Assembly: GCA_033857955.1 (NCBI GenBank)
Contig: JAWVCW010000006.1
Span: 124,001 to 188,000, forward strand
Source: Gaiellasilicea sp033857955
GTDB lineage: Bacteria > Actinomycetota > Thermoleophilia > Gaiellales > Gaiellaceae
Direction: 5' to 3'
Length of the DNA: 64,000 bases
The notes beneath the pieces are model-generated. The model did no database searches. It was given only the letters and a program-made list of their open reading frames with translations, and had not been told where the DNA came from. The position numbers and the translations under genes were made by a program. Below are positions 56,840 through 64,000 of the stretch, in pieces (the stretch's first letter is position 1; every line of letters starts with the position of its first letter).

Positions 56840-57508
56840 CTAGGAGGAAGACAACGCGCGCTCGAGGGCGGCCCGGTCGGTCGGCCCGCCGTGCGTCGCA
56901 AGCACGTGCTCGACCGGCAGTGCGAGTAGCGGGCGCAGCCCCTCGGCAATCTCCTCGCGCGTCACGCCAGCGTGGAGCCACCTCTCGTTGACCTCGAGGC
57001 CCCGGCCGAAGTCGACGAGCGTATCGCCGGAGATCACCGCACGCTGGCTCTCGACCCAGAGCACAGTGTCGTTCGCCTTGTGCCCAGGGAACACGTCGAC
57101 ACCGAACGGCAACCGGTCGCCGGACGAGTACGGGCGTGCCTCGCCTTTCTTCTCGCGGAGCAGCCAGACGACGTCGGGACTGCCGTCGCCGGCCTGCTCG
57201 GCGGTGAGGCCGTACGTGTCCATGAGGTACTGCGCGGTGTCGGGCAGCGGGGTGTAGACCGGCGCGCCGAGCCGCTCGACCAGGCTCTGCGCGTCGCGCT
57301 CATGCCACGGCGCGGTGAGCACGATCGCCGTCTCGCGGCCGGCCGCGAGGTCCCCAAGCTCGCTCGGCACGGCCAGCGGATCGAAGAGCAGCAGCCGCTC
57401 TCCGTCGTCGATCGCGTACGACGACACGTTCTCGCTCCACGGCTCGGTCGGCCGCCACTGCGAGTGCGGCGCCTCCCAGTGCCACAGGCCCCGACGCAAC
57501 TCGCGCAC
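56840..57508 (-). CDS. MBL-fold hydrolase-like protein with altered metal motif
   Basis: 222 residues. The fold is suggested by LLFDPLAVP, VLTAPWHERDAQSL, VFPGHKANDTVLWVE, RAVISGDTLVDFG and VLATHGGP. The classical HxHxDH motif reads HERD here, so the metal site is incomplete or changed. Function is unknown. TAGCAT lies 6 nt before the GTG. Confidence 0.78.
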   Translation of the reverse strand: MRELRRGLWHWEAPHSQWRPTEPWSENVSSYAIDDGERLLLFDPLAVPSELGDLAAGRETAIVLTAPWHERDAQSLVERLGAPVYTPLPDTAQYLMDTYGLTAEQAGDGSPDVVWLLREKKGEARPYSSGDRLPFGVDVFPGHKANDTVLWVESQRAVISGDTLVDFGRGLEVNERWLHAGVTREEIAEGLRPLLALPVEHVLATHGGPTDRAALERALSSS

Positions 57509-57514
57509 GGCACG

Positions 57515-57520
57515 ATGCTA
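57515..57520 (-). promoter_or_regulatory. -10-like hexamer TAGCAT before the MBL-like gene
   Basis: TAGCAT, 6 nt, then GTG 57508. Confidence 0.55.
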
Positions 57521-57636
57521 CTGAAACGCTACGCGCTCCCGATGCACGCGACCGTCGACGCACCGGTCGGGTGCCGCTGGCCGACGGTCAGCGACGGAGC
57601 AGCTACCTGGGCCAGTGTTCTCTCACCTGAGAGTAA

Positions 57637-58281
57637 CTACCGGCCGGCGAGCGTCCGGGCGAGCTTTCTCTCGACGTTGCTGCGGGCTCGCTCGGCGAGT
57701 GGGGAGTCGAGCAGCCGTTCGAGCAGCTGCGGGTCGGGCTCCGGGTCGTACCAGACGTCCATCAGGTCGACGACAAACGGATGGCCATCCTCGCTCCCGA
57801 TCCGGTCGACACGGTCGCCCACAGCGACCTCGCCCGGCTCGAGCACGCGGACGTAGAGCCCCGGCCTCCGCGCGTCGGCGAACCGCTGCACCCAGTTCGG
57901 CTCCCCCATTCTCGTCGCGAAGACCGCGCACGGAATCCGCGGCGCCGTCACCTCGAGCAGCGCCGCCCCAACGCGGTAGCGGTCTCCGATCCGCACCGTC
58001 TCGGAGCCGAAGCTCGAGAGGGTCAGGTTCTCGCCGAACGTCCCGGGCGCCGGCGCGGCTCCGAGCTCCCCCGCCCACCAGGCGTAGTCCTCGGAGCTGT
58101 AGAGGTAGACGGCCTGATCCAGACCCCCGTGGTTCTCCTCGTCCGCGACGACATCGCCGGCGAGGCCAAGCGTCCCGACGTGGCCGCGCTCGACCGGCGC
58201 CTTGCGGATCCCGGTCGAGACCCTGCGGACGCCGATCTTCATCGGCTCCGCCCGGCCCACGTTCACCGAATCGACCCGCAT
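57637..58281 (-). CDS. MOSC-domain protein (YiiM-like)
   Basis: 214 residues. The MOSC fold shows GHVGTLGLAGDVVADEENHG, AVYLYSSEDYAWW, GTFGENLTLSSF, RYRVGAALLEVTAPRIPC (conserved Cys) and RPGLYVRVLEPGEV. YiiM-type proteins use a molybdenum cofactor for N-hydroxylated substrate reduction. Its ATG overlaps the purF stop by 1 nt (TGATG), so it is translated with purF. Confidence 0.9.
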   Translation of the reverse strand: MRVDSVNVGRAEPMKIGVRRVSTGIRKAPVERGHVGTLGLAGDVVADEENHGGLDQAVYLYSSEDYAWWAGELGAAPAPGTFGENLTLSSFGSETVRIGDRYRVGAALLEVTAPRIPCAVFATRMGEPNWVQRFADARRPGLYVRVLEPGEVAVGDRVDRIGSEDGHPFVVDLMDVWYDPEPDPQLLERLLDSPLAERARSNVERKLARTLAGR

Positions 58282-59678
58282 CAGCTCGTGGCGGGCTCGA
58301 AGCGCAGCTTGGCCAGGTTCCGGCTCTCTGGGACTCTCGTCGGGTAGTCGCGGGTGAAGCAGGCACGGCAGACCGACGCCTCTGGCAGTCTCGTCGCGGC
58401 CTGCATTCCCTCGGGCGAGAGGTAGTGGAGCGAGGTGGCGCCGATCAGCTCGCGCATCTGCTCCACCGAACGGTGAGCGGCGGCAAGCTGCTCCTCGTCG
58501 GCCATATCGATCCCGTAGAAGCAGGGCGAGACGATCGGCGGCGAGGAGACACGCACGTGCACCTCGGCAGCGCCGGCGTCGAAGAGCATCGCCACGAGCT
58601 GGTGCGTCGTGCTCCCGCGAACGATCGTGTCGTCCACGATGACGAGCCGCTTTCCCGCCACCTCGGCGAGCGGGTTGAACTTCATCTTGATCCCCTGCCG
58701 GCGCAGGGTTTCGTCGGGCTGGATGAAGGTTCGGCCGACGTAGCGGTTCTTGACCAGCCCTTCGCTGTACGGGATCCCGGACGCCCGCGAGAACCCGACC
58801 GCGGCCGGCGTGCCCGAGTCGGGGATCGGCATCACCAGGTCGGCGTCGGCAGGCGCCTCGACCGCGAGCCGCTCACCCATCCGGACTCGAACACCGTGCA
58901 CCTCGGAGCCTCCGAGCGTCGAGTCGGGCCGGGCGAAGTAGACGTGCTCGAAGATGCAGAGCGCCTGTCTTCCCTCCAGGAGCGCCTGCGTCGAGCTGAG
59001 GCCGTGCTCGTCGATGACCACGACCTCGCCGGGACGGACGTCGCGCTCGAACACCGCCCCGATCAGATCCAGCGCACACGTCTCGGACGCGAGCACCCAG
59101 TCGATCCCGCCCTCCGGATTCGTCAGGCGGCCAATGGCGAGCGGGCGGATGCCGTGGGGGTCGCGGAAGCCGACCAGCTTCCCTTCGGAGAGCGCGACGA
59201 TCGAGTAGGCGCCTTCGAGCCTGGCCATCGCCTGCGCGACCGCGAGCGGCAGCGGCGACGGATCGTGCGCGATCAGGGCCGCGATCGCCTCGGTGTCGGA
59301 GGTCGCCCCGAGCGCGATGCCCTCGGCCGAGAGGGCTGCGCGGAGATCCGTCGTGTTCGTGAGGTTGCCGTTGTGACCGAGCGCCACGGTGCGGGCGCGG
59401 CCGTGCTGCACGAGCGGCTGCGCGTTCGCCCAGGCGTTCGCACCGGTCGTCGAGTAGCGCGTGTGGCCGATCGCGACCTCGCCGGGCAACGCCTGCAGCT
59501 TTTCCTCGTCGAAGACCTGCGCGACGAGGCCCATATCGCGCAGCACCGTCAGCCGGCCGCGGTCGGAGACGGCGATCCCCGCGGCCTCCTGGCCGCGATG
59601 CTGGAGCGCGAACAGGCCGAAGTACGAGAGCCGCGCCACGTCGCGCTCGGCCGAGCGGATGCCGAAGACGCCGCACAT
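58281..59678 (-). CDS. purF: amidophosphoribosyltransferase
   Basis: 465 residues. Cys2 of MCGVFGI is the glutaminase nucleophile with no propeptide. The phosphoribosyltransferase half has VIVDDTIVRGSTTHQLV and MPIPDSGTPAAVGFSRASGI. It makes phosphoribosylamine, the first step of purine synthesis. It starts directly after the purL stop and ends in the MOSC gene. Confidence 0.97.
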   Translation of the reverse strand: MCGVFGIRSAERDVARLSYFGLFALQHRGQEAAGIAVSDRGRLTVLRDMGLVAQVFDEEKLQALPGEVAIGHTRYSTTGANAWANAQPLVQHGRARTVALGHNGNLTNTTDLRAALSAEGIALGATSDTEAIAALIAHDPSPLPLAVAQAMARLEGAYSIVALSEGKLVGFRDPHGIRPLAIGRLTNPEGGIDWVLASETCALDLIGAVFERDVRPGEVVVIDEHGLSSTQALLEGRQALCIFEHVYFARPDSTLGGSEVHGVRVRMGERLAVEAPADADLVMPIPDSGTPAAVGFSRASGIPYSEGLVKNRYVGRTFIQPDETLRRQGIKMKFNPLAEVAGKRLVIVDDTIVRGSTTHQLVAMLFDAGAAEVHVRVSSPPIVSPCFYGIDMADEEQLAAAHRSVEQMRELIGATSLHYLSPEGMQAATRLPEASVCRACFTRDYPTRVPESRNLAKLRFEPATS

Positions 59679-61784
59679 CTAGCTCGAGGCCTCCCTCAGC
59701 TCGTCGACCGTAAACCCGAGCAGGCGGTCGCCGCCCACGACGCCGAGGCGACGGATCGGGACGCCGCCGAGCCTGTCGACGAGCTCGGGCGAGCACGCGA
59801 GCACGGCCTGTCCTCCGCCCTCCCCGAACCAGGCGCGCGGGTCCTCCGGAAGCGTCAGGTCGGCGCCGAGCTTCGAGTGCATTGCGGCCTCGCTCAGCGC
59901 GACCGCGAGCCCGCCGTGCGACACGTCATGCACGAGCGAGCACTGAGGTGCCGCACGCCAGAGGAACTCGACGAGCGACGCCTCGGCAGCAAGATCGAGC
60001 CGAGCGGGCCGGCCGGCGACGTCGCCCCAACGGGCCTGGTACTCGGAGCCGGTCAGGGCGACCGGCGAGGCTCCCGCGAGCAGGATGACGTCTCCCTCGC
60101 GCCACGCCCCGGGCACGGACCGCACGTCTTCGAGCAGCCCCACGCAGCCGACGACCGGGGTCGGATCGATCGCGCGGCCGTCGGTCTCGTTGTAGAGCGA
60201 GACGTTGCCCGACACGATCGGGATGCCCAGGACCTCACAGGCCTCGGCCATCCCCTCGATCGACTCGGCGAGCTCCCACGCAATCTCGCCCTTCTCCGGG
60301 TTGCCGAAGTTGAGACAGTCCGTCAGTCCGAGCGGCTGGGCACCCGTACAGGCGACGTTGCGCGAGGCCTCGAGCACGGCGAGGGCGCCGCCGGTACGCG
60401 GCCAGAGGCGGCCCATGCGGCTCTGGCCGTCGAGCGAGACGGCCAGCCCGCGGTAGCCGGGGCGGAGCCGCAGCACGGCCGCGTCGAGCCCCGGCCGGCG
60501 CACGGTGCGCGAGCCGACGAGGTGGTCGTAGCGGCGGAAGATCCACTCCCTGCTGCGAATGTTCGGCGAGCCGAGCAGCTCGAGCAGCGCAGCGGCGTTT
60601 TCCGGCGCGTCCGGAACGCCTTGGAGCAAGGCGTTGTCGGGCTCCGGGCGCGGTGTCGGCTCGACGGCGTAGCGCGGGCACTCGTCGGTCAGCAGGCGGG
60701 CCGGGATCTCGCCCACGACGTCGCCGTCCCAGAGCGCGCGCAGGAGACCCGTCTCGGTGACGTCGCCGATCACGGCGTTGTGGAGCTCCCAGCGCTCGCA
60801 GACAGCGACGACCGCGTCGAGCATCTGCGGGCGAACGACCGCGACCATCCGCTCCTGGCTCTCGCTGATCATCACCTCCCAGGGCTCCATTCCGCCCTCG
60901 CGCAACGGCACCTGATCGAGCCGGAGGTCGATCCCGCAGTCGCGCGCCATCTCCGAGAGCGACGAGGCGAGGCCCGCGGCGCCGCAGTCCTGCAGCGACT
61001 CGACGAGACCGGACTCGACGAGCTCGACGGAGACCTCGATCAGCTTCTTGCCCATGAACGGGTCGCCCACCTGGACGGTGGGACGCTTGTCGGCGTCGTC
61101 CTCGCCGAGCTCCTGGCTCGCGAGCACCGAGGCGCCGCCGATCCCGTCCCGTCCGGTCGTTGCGCCGTAGAGGACGACGAGATTTCCCGGACCGGTGGCC
61201 GCTGCCCGCGTCACGCGGTCGGCGGGCAGGAGCCCGACACACATCGCGTTCACGAGCACGTTGTCCCGATAGGTGTCGTCGAAGACGGCCTCGCCGCCGA
61301 TCGTCGGCACCCCGACCGAGTTCCCGTACGCGCCGATGCCGGCGACCGCGCGGTCGAAACGAGGGTCGCCGTCGGCGAAGCGCAGCCCGTCCAGCAGCGC
61401 GATCGGGCGCGCACCCATCGCGATGATGTCGCGGAGGATCCCGCCGACTCCGGTCGCAGCTCCCTGGAAGGGCTCGACCGCCGATGGATGGTTGTGGCTC
61501 TCGACCTTGAAGCAGACGGCCTCGCCCTCTCCGAGATCGATCACGCCCGCGTTCTCACCTGGGCCCTGCAGCACGCGTTTACCAGAGGAGGGAAGCCGCT
61601 TCAACAGGAGGGCCGAATGCTTGTAGCCGCAATGCTCCGACCAGAGGAGCGAGAAGACCGCCAGCTCGAAGTGATTCGGGCCGCGCTCCAGCAGCTCGAC
61701 GATCCGCGCGTACTCCCCGTCCGTCAAACCGAGGGCGCGGTGTACGGGAAGAGAGTGCAGCGGCTGATCGACGACCTCGGTCAG
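59679..61784 (-). CDS. purL: phosphoribosylformylglycinamidine synthase subunit PurL
   Basis: About 701 residues, the small actinobacterial type needing separate PurQ and PurS. Motifs are SLLWSEHCGYKHSALLLKR, FKVESHNHPSAVEPFQGAAT, GGEAVFDD, LQDCGAAGLASSLSEMA and VHDVSHGGLAVALSEAAM. No in-frame ATG, GTG or TTG lies at the homologous start. I use CTG 61784 because TACACT lies 7 nt before it. The alternatives are ATG 61871, which overlaps the divergent EamA start, and TTG 61727, which cuts conserved HRALGL. purQ and purS are not next to it. Confidence 0.93.
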   Translation of the reverse strand: MTEVVDQPLHSLPVHRALGLTDGEYARIVELLERGPNHFELAVFSLLWSEHCGYKHSALLLKRLPSSGKRVLQGPGENAGVIDLGEGEAVCFKVESHNHPSAVEPFQGAATGVGGILRDIIAMGARPIALLDGLRFADGDPRFDRAVAGIGAYGNSVGVPTIGGEAVFDDTYRDNVLVNAMCVGLLPADRVTRAAATGPGNLVVLYGATTGRDGIGGASVLASQELGEDDADKRPTVQVGDPFMGKKLIEVSVELVESGLVESLQDCGAAGLASSLSEMARDCGIDLRLDQVPLREGGMEPWEVMISESQERMVAVVRPQMLDAVVAVCERWELHNAVIGDVTETGLLRALWDGDVVGEIPARLLTDECPRYAVEPTPRPEPDNALLQGVPDAPENAAALLELLGSPNIRSREWIFRRYDHLVGSRTVRRPGLDAAVLRLRPGYRGLAVSLDGQSRMGRLWPRTGGALAVLEASRNVACTGAQPLGLTDCLNFGNPEKGEIAWELAESIEGMAEACEVLGIPIVSGNVSLYNETDGRAIDPTPVVGCVGLLEDVRSVPGAWREGDVILLAGASPVALTGSEYQARWGDVAGRPARLDLAAEASLVEFLWRAAPQCSLVHDVSHGGLAVALSEAAMHSKLGADLTLPEDPRAWFGEGGGQAVLACSPELVDRLGGVPIRRLGVVGGDRLLGFTVDELREASS

Positions 61785-61791
61785 GTAAGAC

Positions 61792-61797
61792 AGTGTA
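61792..61797 (-). promoter_or_regulatory. -10-like hexamer TACACT before purL
   Basis: TACACT, 7 nt, then CTG 61784. It lies within 41-46 nt of the divergent EamA start. Confidence 0.45.
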
Positions 61798-61837
61798 GTC
61801 GGGAAGCACGACGGCAGCCGTCGCGTTGTCAGAGACC

Positions 61838-62698
61838 ATGAGCCGGCGGCACTTACTGATGCTGCTCGCACTCGCTGCGCTCTGGGGGTCGTCCTTCATG
61901 TTCATCGAGATCGCGCTGCGCGATCTCGCCCCCTCGACGCTGATCCTCCTGCGCATGAGCTCCGGCGCGCTCGCGATTGCCGTCTACATCAAGGCCACTC
62001 GACGCAGCTTCCGGCAGCTGCTCCCGTACGCAGTTCCGCTCGCGCTGCTCGGCCTGATCAACACCGCCGTGCCCTTCTTCCTGATCGCCTGGGGGCAGCA
62101 GTACATCGACACCGGGCTGGCGGCGATCTTCAATGCCTCCGCCCCGCTCTTCACGGCCCTGTTCGCGATCGCCTACGACCAGAGCCAGCGCGTGACCGGG
62201 ATGCGGCTCGCCGGCGTTCTCCTCGGCTTCGGCGGCATCGTCCTGCTCGTCGGCTTCGAGCTCTCCGGCGGCGAGCGCGCGGTTGCCGGCGGCCTTGCCG
62301 TGGTCGCGGCCGCCGCCTGCTACGGGCTCGGCGGCCTCTTTGCGGGCCGACGGTTCCCGGGCCTGCCGCCGTCGCTCCTCGCCTTCGGGACGCTCGCCTG
62401 GGCGACGCTCTTCGTGCTCCCGTTCGGGGTTGCGCAGGCCAGCTCACTCGGGTGGGAGTCGCTCGTCTCGGTGCTCTACCTCGGCGTCGCTGCCAGCGGC
62501 GTCGCGTACCTCCTCTACTTCGGGCTGATCGCGGGCGCGGGTGCCTCGAAGGCCGTCCTCGTCACCTACCTCGTGCCGTTGCTCGCGCTCGTCTACGGCG
62601 CCGTCTTCCTCGAGGAGGAGGTGACGGCGCTCTCCCTCGCAGGCCTCGCGCTGGTGCTCGCGGGCGTCGCGCTCGGGACGGGTAGCGTGCGACGGTGA
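61838..62698 (+). CDS. EamA-family (DMT) transporter, first of a coupled pair
   Basis: 286 residues, ten predicted membrane segments: LLALAALWGSSFMFIEIALR at the start and LVTYLVPLLALVYGAVFLEE in the second repeat. It overlaps the next EamA gene by GTGA. The two may be paralogues from duplication, possibly forming a heteromer. Substrate unknown. Confidence 0.9.
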   Translation: MSRRHLLMLLALAALWGSSFMFIEIALRDLAPSTLILLRMSSGALAIAVYIKATRRSFRQLLPYAVPLALLGLINTAVPFFLIAWGQQYIDTGLAAIFNASAPLFTALFAIAYDQSQRVTGMRLAGVLLGFGGIVLLVGFELSGGERAVAGGLAVVAAAACYGLGGLFAGRRFPGLPPSLLAFGTLAWATLFVLPFGVAQASSLGWESLVSVLYLGVAASGVAYLLYFGLIAGAGASKAVLVTYLVPLLALVYGAVFLEEEVTALSLAGLALVLAGVALGTGSVRR

Positions 62699-63597
62699 AC
62701 CGCTACGCCCCGATGCTGTTCGTCCTGGCCGCCCTCTGGGGCGCGTCGTACCTCTTCATCAAGGTCGCGGTCGACGAGATCGCGCCGGCGCCGATGATGG
62801 CGGCGCGCACGCTGCTCGCCGCGGCGGTGCTGATCGCGTACGTCGCCTGGCGCTTCGGCTGGGAGCGGACACGCGCCGAGGCACGAGCGGCCTGGCGCCA
62901 CTTCCTGATCCTCGGCGCCTTCAACGCTGCCGTCCCGTTCTGGCTGATCGCCTGGGGCGAGCAGCACATCGACTCCGGTCTTGCCGCCGTCGTGCAGGCC
63001 TCCGTGCCGATCTTCAACGCCCTGATCGCGCTCAAGGTGCTCCCGCACGAGCGGCTGACCGGCACGCGCGCGCTGGGGCTCGCGATCGGGATCGTCGGCG
63101 TCGCCGTCGTCACCGGGATCCATCCGAGCGGCGGCTGGCTGGCGATCGCCGGCGCGCTCGCGGTCGTGCTCTCGTCGCTCTCATACGCGAGTGCGGGCGT
63201 CTACGGGCAGCTCGCGGTCTCCGGCACGACCGGACCGGTGCTGGCTGCAGGCTCGATGCTGCTGGGCGGCGTGTTCCTGCTGCCGCTCGCGCTCTTCCAG
63301 CTGCCGGACAGCGTCCCCAGCCTGGAGGCGACGGCGTCGATCCTCGCGCTCAGCCTGCTCGGGACCGCGCTCGCGCAGCTCATTCTCTACCGGATGCTTG
63401 CGCTTCACGGCTCGGCGAGGCTGTCGCTCGTCACCTATCTGATGCCCGGCTTCGCGCTCGTGTACGGGGCGACGATCCTGGACGAGAAGATTACCGCCGC
63501 GACGCTGATCGGGCTCGCGTTGATCCTCGGCGGCGTCGCGCTCGCCTCCGGTGCCGTCCGGCTCCCGTGGCGTCCCGCCGTCACTGCCCGGCCGTGA
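62695..63597 (+). CDS. EamA-family (DMT) transporter, second of a coupled pair
   Basis: 300 residues with the same plan as its neighbour (FVLAALWGASYLFIKVAVDE; SLVTYLMPGFALVYGATILD). The GTG start and the stop both overlap neighbouring genes by 4 nt, so three genes are translationally linked. Confidence 0.9.
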   Translation: MNRYAPMLFVLAALWGASYLFIKVAVDEIAPAPMMAARTLLAAAVLIAYVAWRFGWERTRAEARAAWRHFLILGAFNAAVPFWLIAWGEQHIDSGLAAVVQASVPIFNALIALKVLPHERLTGTRALGLAIGIVGVAVVTGIHPSGGWLAIAGALAVVLSSLSYASAGVYGQLAVSGTTGPVLAAGSMLLGGVFLLPLALFQLPDSVPSLEATASILALSLLGTALAQLILYRMLALHGSARLSLVTYLMPGFALVYGATILDEKITAATLIGLALILGGVALASGAVRLPWRPAVTARP

Positions 63598-64000
63598 GTG
63601 TCTCGATCCGAGCCGCGGGGCCCGGCGACGTCGACTTCCTGACCGAGCTCTACGCCGACGAGGACGTCCGCCCTTTCCTGGCCGCCGGAGGGCGGTACGA
63701 GCCGGACGGGATCGCCGAGCAGCTCGAGCGCGATCCGGAGGAAGGCGGCCTGCTCGTGGTCGAGCTCGAAAGCGAGCGCGTCGGCGCGATGTTCTGGGAG
63801 CGGCGGAACGTCCGTAGCCGGATCGCGCATGTGGGTGGGATCGCGATCCATCCCGCCTTCCGGGGCCGCAGGCTCGCCGACGACGCCGCGCGGCTCCTCC
63901 AGCAGCACCTGCTCCGCGAGCGCGGCTTCCACCGGATCGAGCTCGAGATCTACGGCTTCAACGAGCGGGCGCAGCGACATGCCGAGCGTGCCGGTTTCGT
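63594..64000 (+). CDS. GNAT-family N-acetyltransferase, N-terminal part (cut by window edge)
   Basis: 135 residues are present: VSIRAAGPGDVDFLTELY start, VGGIAIHPAFRGRRLADDAA with the acetyl-CoA loop, and IELEIYGFNERAQRHAERAG near the end. It resembles RimJ/RimL-type enzymes. The GTG overlaps the EamA stop by GTGA. Confidence 0.87.
   Translation, partial: MSVSIRAAGPGDVDFLTELYADEDVRPFLAAGGRYEPDGIAEQLERDPEEGGLLVVELESERVGAMFWERRNVRSRIAHVGGIAIHPAFRGRRLADDAARLLQQHLLRERGFHRIELEIYGFNERAQRHAERAGF

Overview
The window is 64 kb of very GC-rich bacterial chromosome, densely packed with about 63 genes. There is no rRNA or tRNA gene, insertion sequence, prophage or CRISPR array. Gene content (DUF6458-type small membrane protein, caa3-type CtaG, PimA-like glycosyltransferase, CBS-domain cystathionine beta-synthase, homogentisate pathway genes, FabL-like reductase) and the many start codons lying 6-9 nt behind a TANNNT hexamer suggest a high-GC actinobacterium. 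I infer class Thermoleophilia (Gaiella-like), but this is a judgement from gene families, not a measured placement.

Layout. 1-5.5 kb: murI fragment, a glutamine amidotransferase, a coupled alkA/GNAT/GST/rhodanese operon, a secreted NlpC/P60 hydrolase and a secreted protein. 5.7-24.1 kb: a large secreted M6 (immune inhibitor A-like) protease, then a complete alpha-glucan utilisation locus. That locus has a LacI-type regulator divergent from malE-malF-malG, a cytoplasmic GH13 enzyme, malK, a secreted alpha-amylase and a secreted amylopullulanase with starch-binding modules. Extracellular enzymes would cut starch, the ABC importer would take up maltodextrins, and the cytoplasmic GH13 would finish hydrolysis. 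24-31.4 kb: HAD phosphatase, homogentisate dioxygenase, a FAH-fold protein lacking the metal ligands, a CDF metal transporter, 4-hydroxyphenylpyruvate dioxygenase and an EamA transporter. 31.4-43.2 kb: FabL-like enoyl reductase, proline dehydrogenase, a coiled-coil membrane protein, an MFS transporter, xseA/xseB, a cyclic-nucleotide-binding protein, glycerate kinase and a flippase/PimA-like pair. 43.2-49.5 kb: an mhqO/mhqD-like pair, adenosine deaminase-like protein, EamA, GFA, cystathionine beta-synthase and a CMD protein. 49.5-64 kb: purine genes in two blocks (purM-purN-purH and purL-purF), a CtaG protein, VOC, HATPase, MBL and MOSC proteins, two EamA transporters and a GNAT fragment.

The most unusual material is between and at the edges of genes. 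(1) A family of about 60-70 bp bipartite-hairpin repeats has four copies, with compensatory base changes in the stem; one copy lies between malE and malF. (2) A perfect 11-1-11 palindrome is present twice, flanking the 79 nt upstream of the adenosine deaminase gene. (3) Another 11-1-11 palindrome sits in a short array downstream of hmgA. (4) About two dozen genes carry a -10-like hexamer right before the start codon, implying widespread leaderless transcription; in three or more cases the hexamer contains the stop codon of the preceding gene. (5) Matched operator-like inverted repeats lie upstream of the M6 protease gene and between the ctaG gene and its divergent neighbour.
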